46,335 nucleotides of DNA. Source: Halomonas shengliensis (lineage in GTDB: Bacteria; Pseudomonadota; Gammaproteobacteria; Pseudomonadales; Halomonadaceae). Positions 1 through 7,216 of this stretch are shown here, piece after piece. The notes beneath the pieces are model-generated. The model was not told the DNA's origin. It made no database searches and saw nothing but the letters and a program-made list of their open reading frames with translations. The stretch is from the NCBI RefSeq assembly GCF_900104135.1, contig NZ_FNIV01000014.1:1-46335 (forward strand), written 5' to 3'. Position 1 is the first letter of the stretch, and every line of letters starts with the position of its first letter. Position numbers and translations under genes: made by a program.

Positions 1-45
1 CCGGAGTCTGTCAACATAGTTGCCATATAAAATGACTTCAGCTCT

Positions 46-1077
46 TTAAAATCCTGCGGCCTGTGGCACTGGGTCCCGTTCGGGATTTAGGTGCACTACA
101 TCCGGCAGGCTGAGTTTCCGGATGTCACCTGACCACCGTTCCGGGTGGCGCTGCTTCGCGGCTTCAAAAACCTCTCGGCGCTGCGTCAGAATGCCTTTTG
201 CCTCGCCGTTATGACGCTGGCTCGGCGTGACGTAGCGCAGGGCGCTGTGCCGGTGCTCATGGTTGTACCACTCGGTGAATTGCTGGACCCAGTCTTGTGC
301 CTCGGCCAGTGTGGCGAAGCCGTCGGCGGGGAACCCCGGCCGGTACTTCAGTGTCTTGAAGGCCGACTCGGCGAAGGCGTTGTCGTTGCTGACCCTTGGC
401 CGGCTGTACGACGGGGTGATGCCCAGATCGTAGAGCTTTTCCAGGAAGGTCGCCGCCTTCATCGGGCTGCCGTTATCGGAATGCAAAATCAAAGGCTTGT
501 GACGATCGGTGAGGTGCTCTCGCCAGCAGGCCTTCTGGATCAGCTCGGCGGCCAGCTCGCCGGTCTCGGTTTCATAGACCTCGTGCCCAACGATCTTGCG
601 GCTGAAGACGTCCATGATCAGGTACAGGTACCACCAGGTACCGCGTGCAGGGCCCGGCAACCAGCTGATATCCCAGCACCAAAGCCGGTTTGGCGCTGTG
701 GCCTGGTGCGTGGTCGGCGGTCGCTTGCGCTGTGGGGCCTGCTGTCGGCCCCGATGGTGTTGCTGGTCATATTCATGAAGCACTCGGTACATCGTCGACT
801 CAGAGGCCAGGTAGTGGCCCTTGTCCGCCTGATCGGCCACGATGAAGGCGGGAGGGCGGCTCCGATACTCCGGGGCGTTGCACAGCGCCACAACAGCCTC
901 TCGTTCCTCGGGCGACAGCTTGTTGGCCGGCTCCGGGCGATCGGCGTCGGGGCGGCGATCCGCCGTCACCTCGCCTTCCGCAACCCAGCGGTAATAGGTT
1001 CGCACATGGATGCCCATCACCTGACAGGCCTTGGCCAGCCGAGCACCGTCACGCTGGGCGTCTTGCACCAGAGTCAC
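46..1077 (-). CDS. IS3-family transposase OrfB (DDE integrase domain)
   Basis: This is the catalytic half of the transposase. An N-terminal helical region is followed by an rve-type integrase core. The DDE triad is visible as D136 (WCWDISW), D201 (HSDNGSP) and E237 (NAFAESAF), with the 35-residue D-E spacing typical of IS3. The frame stays open upstream of the ATG and overlaps the end of orfA, so the working product is probably an OrfAB fusion made by -1 frameshifting rather than a protein started at 1077. No internal stop is seen, so the element may be active. Confidence 0.92.
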   Translation of the reverse strand: MTLVQDAQRDGARLAKACQVMGIHVRTYYRWVAEGEVTADRRPDADRPEPANKLSPEEREAVVALCNAPEYRSRPPAFIVADQADKGHYLASESTMYRVLHEYDQQHHRGRQQAPQRKRPPTTHQATAPNRLWCWDISWLPGPARGTWWYLYLIMDVFSRKIVGHEVYETETGELAAELIQKACWREHLTDRHKPLILHSDNGSPMKAATFLEKLYDLGITPSYSRPRVSNDNAFAESAFKTLKYRPGFPADGFATLAEAQDWVQQFTEWYNHEHRHSALRYVTPSQRHNGEAKGILTQRREVFEAAKQRHPERWSGDIRKLSLPDVVHLNPERDPVPQAAGF

Positions 1078-1103
1078 GATACGCTGGCGATCCGGGAGGC
1101 TGG

Positions 1104-1613
1104 TCAGTCGTCCTCGTCGTTGGTCGTGCCCCAGATCGCCTCGGCTTTTTTTGACAGGGCCAACAGCGCCGCCGTCTCGGCCAGGGCCTTGTCCTTGCGG
1201 TGCAGCTCGCGCTCCAGCTTACGGAGCCGCTTCTGCTCCGCCTTACGCGCCTGTCGAAGCTGCTTGGCCTGCGCTGCCGCATCGTCGTTGGCGTTCATGC
1301 AGGCATCCCGCCAGGCCTCCACCTGCTCGGGGTAGAGCCCGCGCTCGCGGCAGTAGGCGCTGACTTCAGCCTCGTTCATCGGAGCTGTCTCCAGGACGAT
1401 CTGGAACTTCTCCTGACTGGTCCACTGATCTGGCTGGGTAGAACGTGATGGCAAAACCTGTCCTCGTGCTCTGGCCTGTTTCCGCCAATTGTAGAGGGTT
1501 GTTGCTGTGATGCCTTCCTGCGCGGCCAGTTCCGGGATGGTCATGCTCATGGGCGGTGCCATCTTCTTGAGGATGGCTTCCTTACGCTCTGCGGGGTAAC
1601 GCACGTTGATCAC
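1104..1613 (-). CDS. IS3-family transposase OrfA (helix-turn-helix)
   Basis: A 169-residue protein with an N-terminal helix-turn-helix (about residues 20-50, IPELAAQEGITATTLYNWRK) of the HTH_Tnp_1 type that binds the IS ends. A basic, Lys/Arg-rich, probably coiled-coil C-terminal half (residues 110-160) resembles the leucine-zipper region of IS3 OrfA proteins. Near its end the codons for SKKA contain the run AAAAAAAG (1152-1145 on the minus strand). Slipping back one base there joins this frame to orfB. Confidence 0.88.
   Translation of the reverse strand: MINVRYPAERKEAILKKMAPPMSMTIPELAAQEGITATTLYNWRKQARARGQVLPSRSTQPDQWTSQEKFQIVLETAPMNEAEVSAYCRERGLYPEQVEAWRDACMNANDDAAAQAKQLRQARKAEQKRLRKLERELHRKDKALAETAALLALSKKAEAIWGTTNDEDD
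1145..1152 (-). promoter_or_regulatory. A7G slippery site for -1 ribosomal frameshift, orfA to orfB
   Basis: The minus strand reads TCAAAAAAAGCC inside the last codons of orfA. A -1 shift here continues in the orfB frame without a stop, through residues reading TSLPDRQRIV before the orfB ATG. A6G/A7G heptamers are the known frameshift signals of IS3-family elements. Confidence 0.7.
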
Positions 1614-1649
1614 CTCTCAATCGGTTTAGGTGACAACTACCTTGACGCA

Positions 1650-1966
1650 TAGGGAGCCCCTCAAGTTACCCCCCCCTAGCTGTCACCGATGGCAAGAACA
1701 TCGATGCTCCAGCCCAACGCCCGGGTCAACAAAATCTCACTATTGTGCCCCAGCAGTATGCTGCAAAGCCTAAGATAAATTAATCCAATCGGCGCTAAAA
1801 CGATGATTCCAAGCAAAGACATTAGGAAGCAAGCTTTTTACACGATGCAGTCTATTGAATAGCCAGCCAATCAAGAATAAGATTGTTGATAGTAAGATCA
1901 TGCCGTGACCAAGAACCAAGGTAACGGACAACTCCCAAAACTGAGCACAACTCGTAGAGATACACT
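1650..1966. other. Intergenic stretch between the IS and the mvaT-like gene; only tiny possible ORFs
   Basis: No convincing gene. On the minus strand, 1676-1822 could encode 48 residues of membrane-like sequence (begins MSLLGIIVLAPIGLIYLRLC). Just upstream another minus-strand frame could encode 43 hydrophobic residues. Neither has a clear ribosome binding site. They may be the debris of a membrane-protein gene broken next to the IS. The stretch also must hold the promoter of the mvaT-like gene, which I could not define. Confidence 0.35.
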
Positions 1967-2341
1967 ATGTCACTGCTATACACCTACATGCAGAAAGAGC
2001 AGCAACTCAAGCAGCTTCAAGATGAGCTAGACAAGCTGAAGAATGACGAACGCCTTAAGACCGAACTCGACTTCAAGAACCATCTTGAAACCCTGATGCG
2101 CGAGTTCGATAAGTCGGCGTCCGACGTCATCAAGTTGCTCGATCCGACACCTACTGCCAACAAGTCATCAAGCAGCGCCAAGACCTCGGGTCGCGCCAAG
2201 CGCAAGCTCAAAATCTACGAGAACCCGAACACGGGTGAGGTAGTCGAAACCCGTGGCGGCAACCAGAAGACGCTGAAGGCATGGAAAGAAGAATTTGGGG
2301 CCGACACCGTAGAAAGCTGGCTGGTAAGAACTGAAGATTGA
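1967..2341 (+). CDS. mvaT: MvaT/H-NS-family xenogeneic silencer
   Basis: A 124-residue nucleoid-associated protein. The N-terminal half (residues 5-60) is a charged coiled coil for dimerisation and oligomerisation. A Ser/Lys/Arg-rich linker follows. The C-terminal domain (about 80-118) has the pattern NPNTGEVVETRGGNQKTLKAW, which closely matches the DNA-binding module of Pseudomonas MvaT, including the GGN motif that enters the AT-rich minor groove. The length equals that of MvaT. It sits at the edge of an AT-rich accessory block, which is what such proteins silence. Whether it is the main chromosomal copy or a mobile one cannot be told here. The ribosome binding site is weak. Confidence 0.88.
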   Translation: MSLLYTYMQKEQQLKQLQDELDKLKNDERLKTELDFKNHLETLMREFDKSASDVIKLLDPTPTANKSSSSAKTSGRAKRKLKIYENPNTGEVVETRGGNQKTLKAWKEEFGADTVESWLVRTED

Positions 2342-2353
2342 GATACGCACTCC

Positions 2354-2377
2354 TGCCCACTGGACTACCGGTGGGCA
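2354..2377 (+). terminator. Hairpin after the mvaT-like gene
   Basis: Ten-base arms TGCCCACTGG and CCGGTGGGCA (one G-T pair) separated by four bases, 13 bases after the stop codon. The following run is only weakly T-rich, so termination strength is uncertain. It could serve both this gene and the convergent NERD gene. Confidence 0.5.
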
Positions 2378-2427
2378 AGTCAGCTTTCGGCCAATATCAG
2401 CCAACCGCAAATCTATCGTCACCACAA

Positions 2428-3201
2428 CTACCCAACCTCCTGCACCACCCTGCACTCCGGGTAACCAGAACACCCCCAGAACTGATTGCCAGCATTCTTA
2501 CCCCTTTTGGATGTCCGCAATACCATGCTGCTTCCGCACTTGGGGCATTTTCGATGAGCATTAGGATCAGACCTAGTTTTAAGTTGTGCAACGTGTGTTC
2601 GGTGGGTCTCACGTGTGGGCGCAAGCCTGCCAGCCTGGATTTTCATGAAGGCCTCTTCAACCTCCGTCTCAGATAGAACGACCTCCTGAAACGACTTGAT
2701 ATAATTCACGTAACCACCGCCACGAGTGATGCTCTTCGGCATCCTGGTCTTTAGTTTCGCACTACCAGTAAACACCACAATAGAGTGAATGACTGCCGAA
2801 GGAACATCGAGGGCGCTCTCTAGAGTTTTTACATGCTTGTAGTTCTGGCGTAACGGATTCTGGAACCTGAATGACTTCCGATAAATCTTTTGGGTCCATT
2901 GTGCCTGATATTCGTCACCAAAGATCCAACCTTTCATATTTTTTGTTTCCACGACGAAGATCCCGAATCGGGACACAAAGATATGATCAATCTGAGTTGA
3001 GCCGTCCAGCGTAGGTAGGGTCACATTGTGGATCGGTTTGTATGTTTCCGCTGACAACCGAATCCTGGCGGCCGCTTTAACCAAAGCCTCTCCGAAAAAG
3101 CCCTTGAACCATGGTGATTTGATGAGACCAATCAGAATAGCTACGGGAATGACCCACCACAACGGCCCTAATACTTCATTTATGGATAAATAATGATCCA
3201 T
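2428..3201 (-). CDS. NERD-domain protein with topoisomerase-type C4 zinc finger
   Basis: A 257-residue protein. An N-terminal membrane segment (about residues 10-28, PLWWVIPVAILIGLI) precedes a NERD nuclease-related domain (about 50-165). This domain contains the PD-(D/E)XK-like signature, IDHIFVSRFGIFVVETK, with D and the ETK triad. At the C-terminus (about 218-250) CPKCG...GCSGYPEC is a topoisomerase-I-type zinc ribbon. This architecture is common in bacteria, often in accessory or defence-like regions; the substrate is unknown. Its gene is convergent with mvaT and stands alone. The AT-rich composition matches the neighbouring block. Confidence 0.82.
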   Translation of the reverse strand: MDHYLSINEVLGPLWWVIPVAILIGLIKSPWFKGFFGEALVKAAARIRLSAETYKPIHNVTLPTLDGSTQIDHIFVSRFGIFVVETKNMKGWIFGDEYQAQWTQKIYRKSFRFQNPLRQNYKHVKTLESALDVPSAVIHSIVVFTGSAKLKTRMPKSITRGGGYVNYIKSFQEVVLSETEVEEAFMKIQAGRLAPTRETHRTHVAQLKTRSDPNAHRKCPKCGSSMVLRTSKRGKNAGNQFWGCSGYPECRVVQEVG

Positions 3202-3273
3202 GGTTTATCTCACTGGAACATTTTTAACAAATAAATTCCGTTACGAATGCCTGTCATTTTGAGCGCCCTACCT

Positions 3274-3762
3274 TTAATGCTCCTCACTTTTTAACGCTCG
3301 ATAGCGCGCGCATGCCTGATTGCGAGATTCCGCGCTTGCAGTTTTATCAAATGTAAGTCTACTGCATTTCCTTTTCGCCAGCTCAAGTGGAGAAGCTTTG
3401 CTGGAAGATGCAATAGAAGCTATTGTAGGCCGAAAAGAGCTAGATGCTGAGCAGTACATATTCTTCAGCTGATCATATCTAACACCACCTTCGTTATTTT
3501 CCTGAAGATATTGACATGCGTTGAAAAAATGATCTTTTGCCGCCAATGTGCATTTTGAGAACTCGTCAATACGTTCTCTTTTATCTGCACAGACAGAGTC
3601 AACCCGTATACGCCACATCTGGTGCTGATACGAGATGAGCTGATCGTTATGATCAACTACGACAGATTTCACCTCAGTTCCCACGGACTCTTGTATGTGA
3701 TTGCTTACAGCACTTGAAGTGCTATCCAGTAACGCTGCGAACAGGGCTGAAATGGGGTCCAT
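3274..3762 (-). CDS. Unrecognised 162-residue protein
   Basis: I do not recognise this protein. The start at 3762 (MDPISALFAALL) is preferred over a start 25 codons further upstream because AGAGGAAC lies directly before it. The N-terminus is mildly hydrophobic with Ser-rich stretches, the middle is charged and helical with scattered Cys residues, and the C-terminal part is basic with a repeated Ala/Arg pattern (ESRNQACARYRALK). There is no signal peptide or clear membrane segment. It is in the AT-rich block, on the same strand as the genes on both sides, about 250 bases after the long inverted repeat. Confidence 0.55.
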   Translation of the reverse strand: MDPISALFAALLDSTSSAVSNHIQESVGTEVKSVVVDHNDQLISYQHQMWRIRVDSVCADKRERIDEFSKCTLAAKDHFFNACQYLQENNEGGVRYDQLKNMYCSASSSFRPTIASIASSSKASPLELAKRKCSRLTFDKTASAESRNQACARYRALKSEEH

Positions 3763-4011
3763 GTGTTCCTCTATCTTAATTCCTAACTGTGCATGCTCTG
3801 CTATGCAATGAGCGCGAATACCACCCTGCCTGCTCACGCTTATTATATCGCCATCTTCTATTATATTTTCATCAGTATAAGCTGAAATTCGTCATTCGGC
3901 CAGGAGCGGACGATAAGCGAGAACTAATTTTACGCCAGCCATCAACTGCGCGAGCTTCGAGCGTCGACTGGATGAATTTATTATCTTATTAAATCTTCAA
4001 TGCCTTCTAGG

Positions 4012-4082
4012 GGAAAACACTGTTTGAATCCCGCCGCCGATGGCTGGCAGGCAACTGTGGCGGGATTCAAACAGTGTTTTCC
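4012..4082. repeat. Perfect 24-bp inverted repeat with 23-base loop
   Basis: Bases 4012-4035 and 4059-4082 are exact reverse complements (begin GGAAAACACTG, end CCCGCC on the inner side). The outer end touches the stop codon of the gene at 4084. Each arm carries a run of four A or T near its outer end, so it may act as a two-way terminator. The perfect length and pairing are unusual for a simple terminator, and it could instead be the end of a mobile cassette or a small repeat element. Confidence 0.8.
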
Positions 4083-5131
4083 TAACTCTGTATTGTTGGC
4101 ACCTTAAACCAAACTTTGCCTTTGTCTGTATTATATATGTCATAGATCACGCCATGGCCAAAACCCCCGCTTTGTCTGCCCCGCACCTCGTAACCTTCCT
4201 TTTCGAGAAACTCGTAGCAAAGGCTCATCGCCTCAAACGCAGTCCGTGCCTTGCGGAAGAAGTAAGCTGTTTCCTTAGACTTACCATTGCCATCCGGATT
4301 CGGGGCCTTAATCGAGAATACGTTACTAATTTTTGCCCCCCTAGCACAGCATAGCTCAAACAAGTTATTAATTTTGACAAATATAGTGCCGTGCTCTACG
4401 CCACGGTCTCTTAAAAACAACATGCAGAGAGTGCAATATCGCCGTAGGCGATCAAGAGTTTCCCGATGGTATGCTTCGGGTGGATTCAAACGCCCACTTG
4501 CAAGCTGGCCTGTTGAAACCAACGCGTTACTGCCATGGTTGGGATGAACGTACTCACACAGAAAATCATACACATCTTCAATGTCTGAGACTTCTTCTTT
4601 CAGTGTTTTTAGGCAGTCATTTACATGAAGAGCTTGCTCGTTTGATTCAGTGGCGACTTTCGGGCTTTTCCCATAGTAAGCCCTATATATGAAAGTTTCC
4701 GCTGTCTCAATAGCTTTAAATATTGCCTTTTCTTGCCCCTGTCCGCGCAGTCTCTCTTGTAGTTTCTCGAGCTCTTTTGCAATTGCAACCAATGTGGCCA
4801 AGTGCTCAACGAGAGCCCGGGCATTATTGGCAAGAGATATCGGATTTTTAGCCTCAATGGCGTGAATAAGTGCCTCACAAAGATAGTCGATCTTCCATTC
4901 ACACACTTGAAAAAGGAAGAACCCTTTGTCCGCAATCGAGAACAGACGAAAAGCTATAGACTTAAGTGGCTCCTCTAGCTTATCAATTTTTTCAGTTGCG
5001 TTTGTACGCATCTGGCTCATCGCCTTATCGTACTCATCAAATGCTTGAAATGCCGCCCGCCGCTCACGGAAATCCTTTAACAAAAGGATTGCATTTTCAG
5101 CGGCATTGAAATTGACATTCGAATCACCCAT
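4082..5131 (-). CDS. Unrecognised 349-residue protein in a cassette-like setting
   Basis: I cannot name this protein. It is mostly alpha-helical by eye, with a long charged region (residues 1-60), a middle helical domain, a conserved-looking patch CEYVHPNHGSN (about residue 190) and a C-terminal part rich in aromatic and Gly residues (GGFGHGVIYDIYN). The His-Pro-Asn-His patch resembles helical domains seen in DUF5677/HEPN-like proteins, but that is only an impression. The ATG lies about 40 bases after the attC-like site and the gene ends at the perfect inverted repeat, so it may be a mobile gene cassette. It is AT-rich compared with the main genome. Confidence 0.6.
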   Translation of the reverse strand: MGDSNVNFNAAENAILLLKDFRERRAAFQAFDEYDKAMSQMRTNATEKIDKLEEPLKSIAFRLFSIADKGFFLFQVCEWKIDYLCEALIHAIEAKNPISLANNARALVEHLATLVAIAKELEKLQERLRGQGQEKAIFKAIETAETFIYRAYYGKSPKVATESNEQALHVNDCLKTLKEEVSDIEDVYDFLCEYVHPNHGSNALVSTGQLASGRLNPPEAYHRETLDRLRRYCTLCMLFLRDRGVEHGTIFVKINNLFELCCARGAKISNVFSIKAPNPDGNGKSKETAYFFRKARTAFEAMSLCYEFLEKEGYEVRGRQSGGFGHGVIYDIYNTDKGKVWFKVPTIQS

Positions 5132-5164
5132 ATGCTCTCCGGCTAAAAATTTTCGCGCCGATTA

Positions 5165-5240
5165 CGACGCCTTATGCCTTGGTTAACCGCCAGTGATGAG
5201 CGCAGCGTAGCACCAGTCGGCTTAACTTACTTGTTGGACA
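5165..5240 (-). other. Integron attC-like recombination site
   Basis: Read on the minus strand, the site begins with GTCCAAC, which fits the R'' consensus RYYYAAC. Next comes GTTAAGCCG, which pairs with CGGTTAAC on the far side with one unpaired G, as in L''/L' of attC sites. The stem continues with CTGGTG against CACTGG using wobble pairs, and the terminal loop is about 15 bases. The far end reads ATAAGGC where GTTRRRY is expected, so R' is degraded. The site lies after the DUF262 stop and before the next gene, the position and orientation expected for a gene cassette. No integron integrase is in the window. Confidence 0.55.
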
Positions 5241-5279
5241 TGCATTATGCCCAATCAAATTCAGAGACGCTAATTCTTC

Positions 5280-6275
5280 TCAACTGGCTCCTATAACATC
5301 GTTATCAAAAAACTTTGCCCTTACCACTCGTGCTTTTCTTCCATGGGTCGCTTGATACATATAAGCGTAATATTCACTATATTTCGATCCTGAATTATTT
5401 TTATTCTGAATTATATTATCCTCTAGTTCGTCCAACCTCCTCCTCAGGTCTTTTGGTAATCGAGCTAAATTTTTTGCTATTTCAACGACTAATGTAAAGA
5501 AATTTGACTTCCTCAGCCAGATAGAGTCAGGTTCCAGCTGCAAATCTTTTATGACAGCAAAAGTTTTTAGTATGGTTGCAATCATATGATCCTTATTTGG
5601 ATATTCATCGTTAAACTCAGCAACTTTCGGCTCTACTTCTCTATCCTGTGCAAAGTAACCTCCATTTTCCAATGTTGCCATAACAAGGAGAATAAAATGC
5701 AGATCAGCCATGCGGGTAAATTCTGACTCTTTGAAAACACCGTATTCTTCAAGTCCTGCATGGTCAAGGATATTTCTAGCGGATTGAATGAACTGACCAT
5801 CGTAAACCGCGTTATGGATCTCGATGTCTTCAAGCTTGAACTTAGTAAGATTTATTCGACGAAAAACTTCTCTTATAGTTTCATCAGAAACCTTCCCAAT
5901 ATCTCGCATTACAACTTGATAGGACAATAATTCATGCTTTTGCTCATCTGATAAGGAGTCATATACTGGAACCTTTGTCAGAGGCTTGTCATGATCCCCC
6001 TCAATATACTTTTTTATTGTCGTTAACCTTTGCTGTCCATCAATTACATGGCGAGTTGTTTTCAATCTTTTTATATCAACCTCGCCTTCACAGACGTAAA
6101 TTTCGGGGAACGGATAGCCGTGAAGTATCGTGTCGATGAACTCCTCTTGGTGTTCATGCGTCCAAACAAACTTCCGTTGGAAGGCTGGCCTCAATATCAA
6201 TCTTTCTGAACTGACATCTTCATATATATCTGCGATTGTTGGGTTTGTCACCGAAGGCTTTATTTGTTGCGTCAT
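5280..6275 (-). CDS. DUF262 (GmrS-like/ParB-superfamily) protein without an HNH domain
   Basis: A 331-residue protein. The N-terminal part has the DUF262 hallmarks: LRPAFQRKFVW (residues 28-38) and HVIDGQQRLTTI with the DGQQR motif at 79-83, which in GmrSD, SspE and BrxU-type proteins binds or hydrolyses nucleotide. The rest is helical and charged. I see no DUF1524/HNH motif, so unlike GmrSD this protein has no visible nuclease. Its ATG overlaps the TGA of the upstream nucleotidyltransferase gene (ATGA), which points to coupled translation and a joint function. The attC-like site follows its stop. A role in phage defence or toxin control is plausible but inferred. Confidence 0.8.
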   Translation of the reverse strand: MTQQIKPSVTNPTIADIYEDVSSERLILRPAFQRKFVWTHEHQEEFIDTILHGYPFPEIYVCEGEVDIKRLKTTRHVIDGQQRLTTIKKYIEGDHDKPLTKVPVYDSLSDEQKHELLSYQVVMRDIGKVSDETIREVFRRINLTKFKLEDIEIHNAVYDGQFIQSARNILDHAGLEEYGVFKESEFTRMADLHFILLVMATLENGGYFAQDREVEPKVAEFNDEYPNKDHMIATILKTFAVIKDLQLEPDSIWLRKSNFFTLVVEIAKNLARLPKDLRRRLDELEDNIIQNKNNSGSKYSEYYAYMYQATHGRKARVVRAKFFDNDVIGAS

Positions 6276-6886
6276 TTTTTCAACTCCACAATCGCTTTAG
6301 AGCGAGCCGACCTAAGCCCACCAACCAAATACTGCTCGAGATAATAATAACTTTTAAATACACCTGCCGCAACCTTGTAATCACCTACTTCGGATTTCCC
6401 ATATGACAAAGAATCAAAAAACTCAAACCAGCCAGCTTTTAACTCTTTTGCCTTAAATGACAAAGGCAACTTATCAGGCCTAATCCACCCAATAGCGGCA
6501 TATTCTAAAAATTCATGATACATGGCAAGCTCCCTCTCATCGACGGCCCGTCGGGAACGTCTAAGGTCAACTTGAAATTTATAAATATGGCCCATCATGC
6601 TTTCAAACAAAGAAGGAGATATTATTGCTATATCAACGTCAGAATCGTAAGAAAACTCAGTACCTTTATGTGGACTGAAACCTAATTTTGCCGACCCGGT
6701 GATGAAAATCTCGTGGAAAGACACATGGAGGCCACAAGCTATTTTTTTCCTAAACTCATAAAGCTCTTCTTCTCGCGCATGAAATATATAAGGAGTACCG
6801 TGAAGAACCCATTTTCGACAGAAATCCAGCAAACCTTCGTCATTTTTAATTTCTACTAGGGTAGCATTAAATTCTTCTAAATCCAT
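6272..6886 (-). CDS. Minimal nucleotidyltransferase (pol-beta-like fold)
   Basis: A 204-residue protein with the nucleotidyltransferase core: GS at 64-65 in ITGSAKLGF followed by DSDVDIAII with D83 and D85 as the metal-binding pair. The third carboxylate is not obvious. The C-terminal half is helical, with several Tyr and Trp residues. GAGGGAG lies just before the ATG. The gene overlaps the DUF262 gene by four bases. Proteins of this fold act as antitoxins or toxins (MntA, MenT), as cyclic-nucleotide synthases or as tRNA modifiers. Which of these applies here is unknown. Confidence 0.78.
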   Translation of the reverse strand: MDLEEFNATLVEIKNDEGLLDFCRKWVLHGTPYIFHAREEELYEFRKKIACGLHVSFHEIFITGSAKLGFSPHKGTEFSYDSDVDIAIISPSLFESMMGHIYKFQVDLRRSRRAVDERELAMYHEFLEYAAIGWIRPDKLPLSFKAKELKAGWFEFFDSLSYGKSEVGDYKVAAGVFKSYYYLEQYLVGGLRSARSKAIVELKK

Positions 6887-7180
6887 ACTCCCTCATCATA
6901 TTTATTGATATGCATTCTTATTTCACCATATGCCCAATATGTCTTAAATAGCACGCTTATGATTGGATGAACGTACCATATGCATTCGCTGGAATGACTG
7001 CTTTGGGTCGTGAGCTGACATACCACCGGAACCAGTAAAGGGCTTTTACATTGGCGGGTATGAGGTTCCATTTCGCATTCCCTTGCTATGCCTAATCCTC
7101 AGTCAGGTTAGCAGTATCATGCTGAGCCTGCTCGCGACCTTCGTGGTGCATGGGCTTGGCAGGCCGCGCCTCCTGCTTGA
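6887..7180. other. Intergenic stretch before the umuD promoter
   Basis: No gene is supported. It should contain the promoter of the nucleotidyltransferase-DUF262 pair. The piece around 6990-7022 (GACTGCTTTGGGTCGTGAGC) resembles another intergenic piece at about 3895-3920 and looks like a fragment of an intergenic repeat common in gammaproteobacteria. The base composition changes from AT-rich to GC-rich near 7100. Confidence 0.4.
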
Positions 7181-7200
7181 TACTGTATAAATATCAGGTA
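7181..7200 (+). promoter_or_regulatory. LexA (SOS) box upstream of umuD
   Basis: TACTGTATAAATATCAGGTA matches the enterobacterial LexA consensus in 16 of 20 positions; the second half site CAG is one base closer than usual. It lies 16 bases before the umuD start, a normal place for an SOS operator. Confidence 0.75.
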
Positions 7201-7216
7201 TCGGAAGGAGCCCACC

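Larger units (their letters stand above)
9..1649 (-). mobile_element. IS3-family insertion sequence, complete
   Basis: The two ends form an imperfect inverted repeat. The left end (from base 9) and the complement of the right end (from base 1649) share the pattern TCAAnnTAGTTGnnAnnTAAA. Between them lie orfA and orfB on the minus strand, the standard IS3 arrangement. An A7G slippery run at 1145-1152 fits the -1 frameshift used by this family to make the OrfAB transposase. The outermost one or two bases are uncertain, and I could not see a clear target duplication because only eight bases of left flank are present. Confidence 0.85.

Noticed and set aside
1..1660. Target-site duplication flanking the IS3 element
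   Set aside because: Only eight bases of left flank are present and they do not match the right flank convincingly.
4012..4082. The perfect inverted repeat as an attC site
   Set aside because: The ends are GTTAGGA and TCCCCTAG read in the needed direction, not RYYYAAC and GTTRRRY, and the stem has no extrahelical bases.
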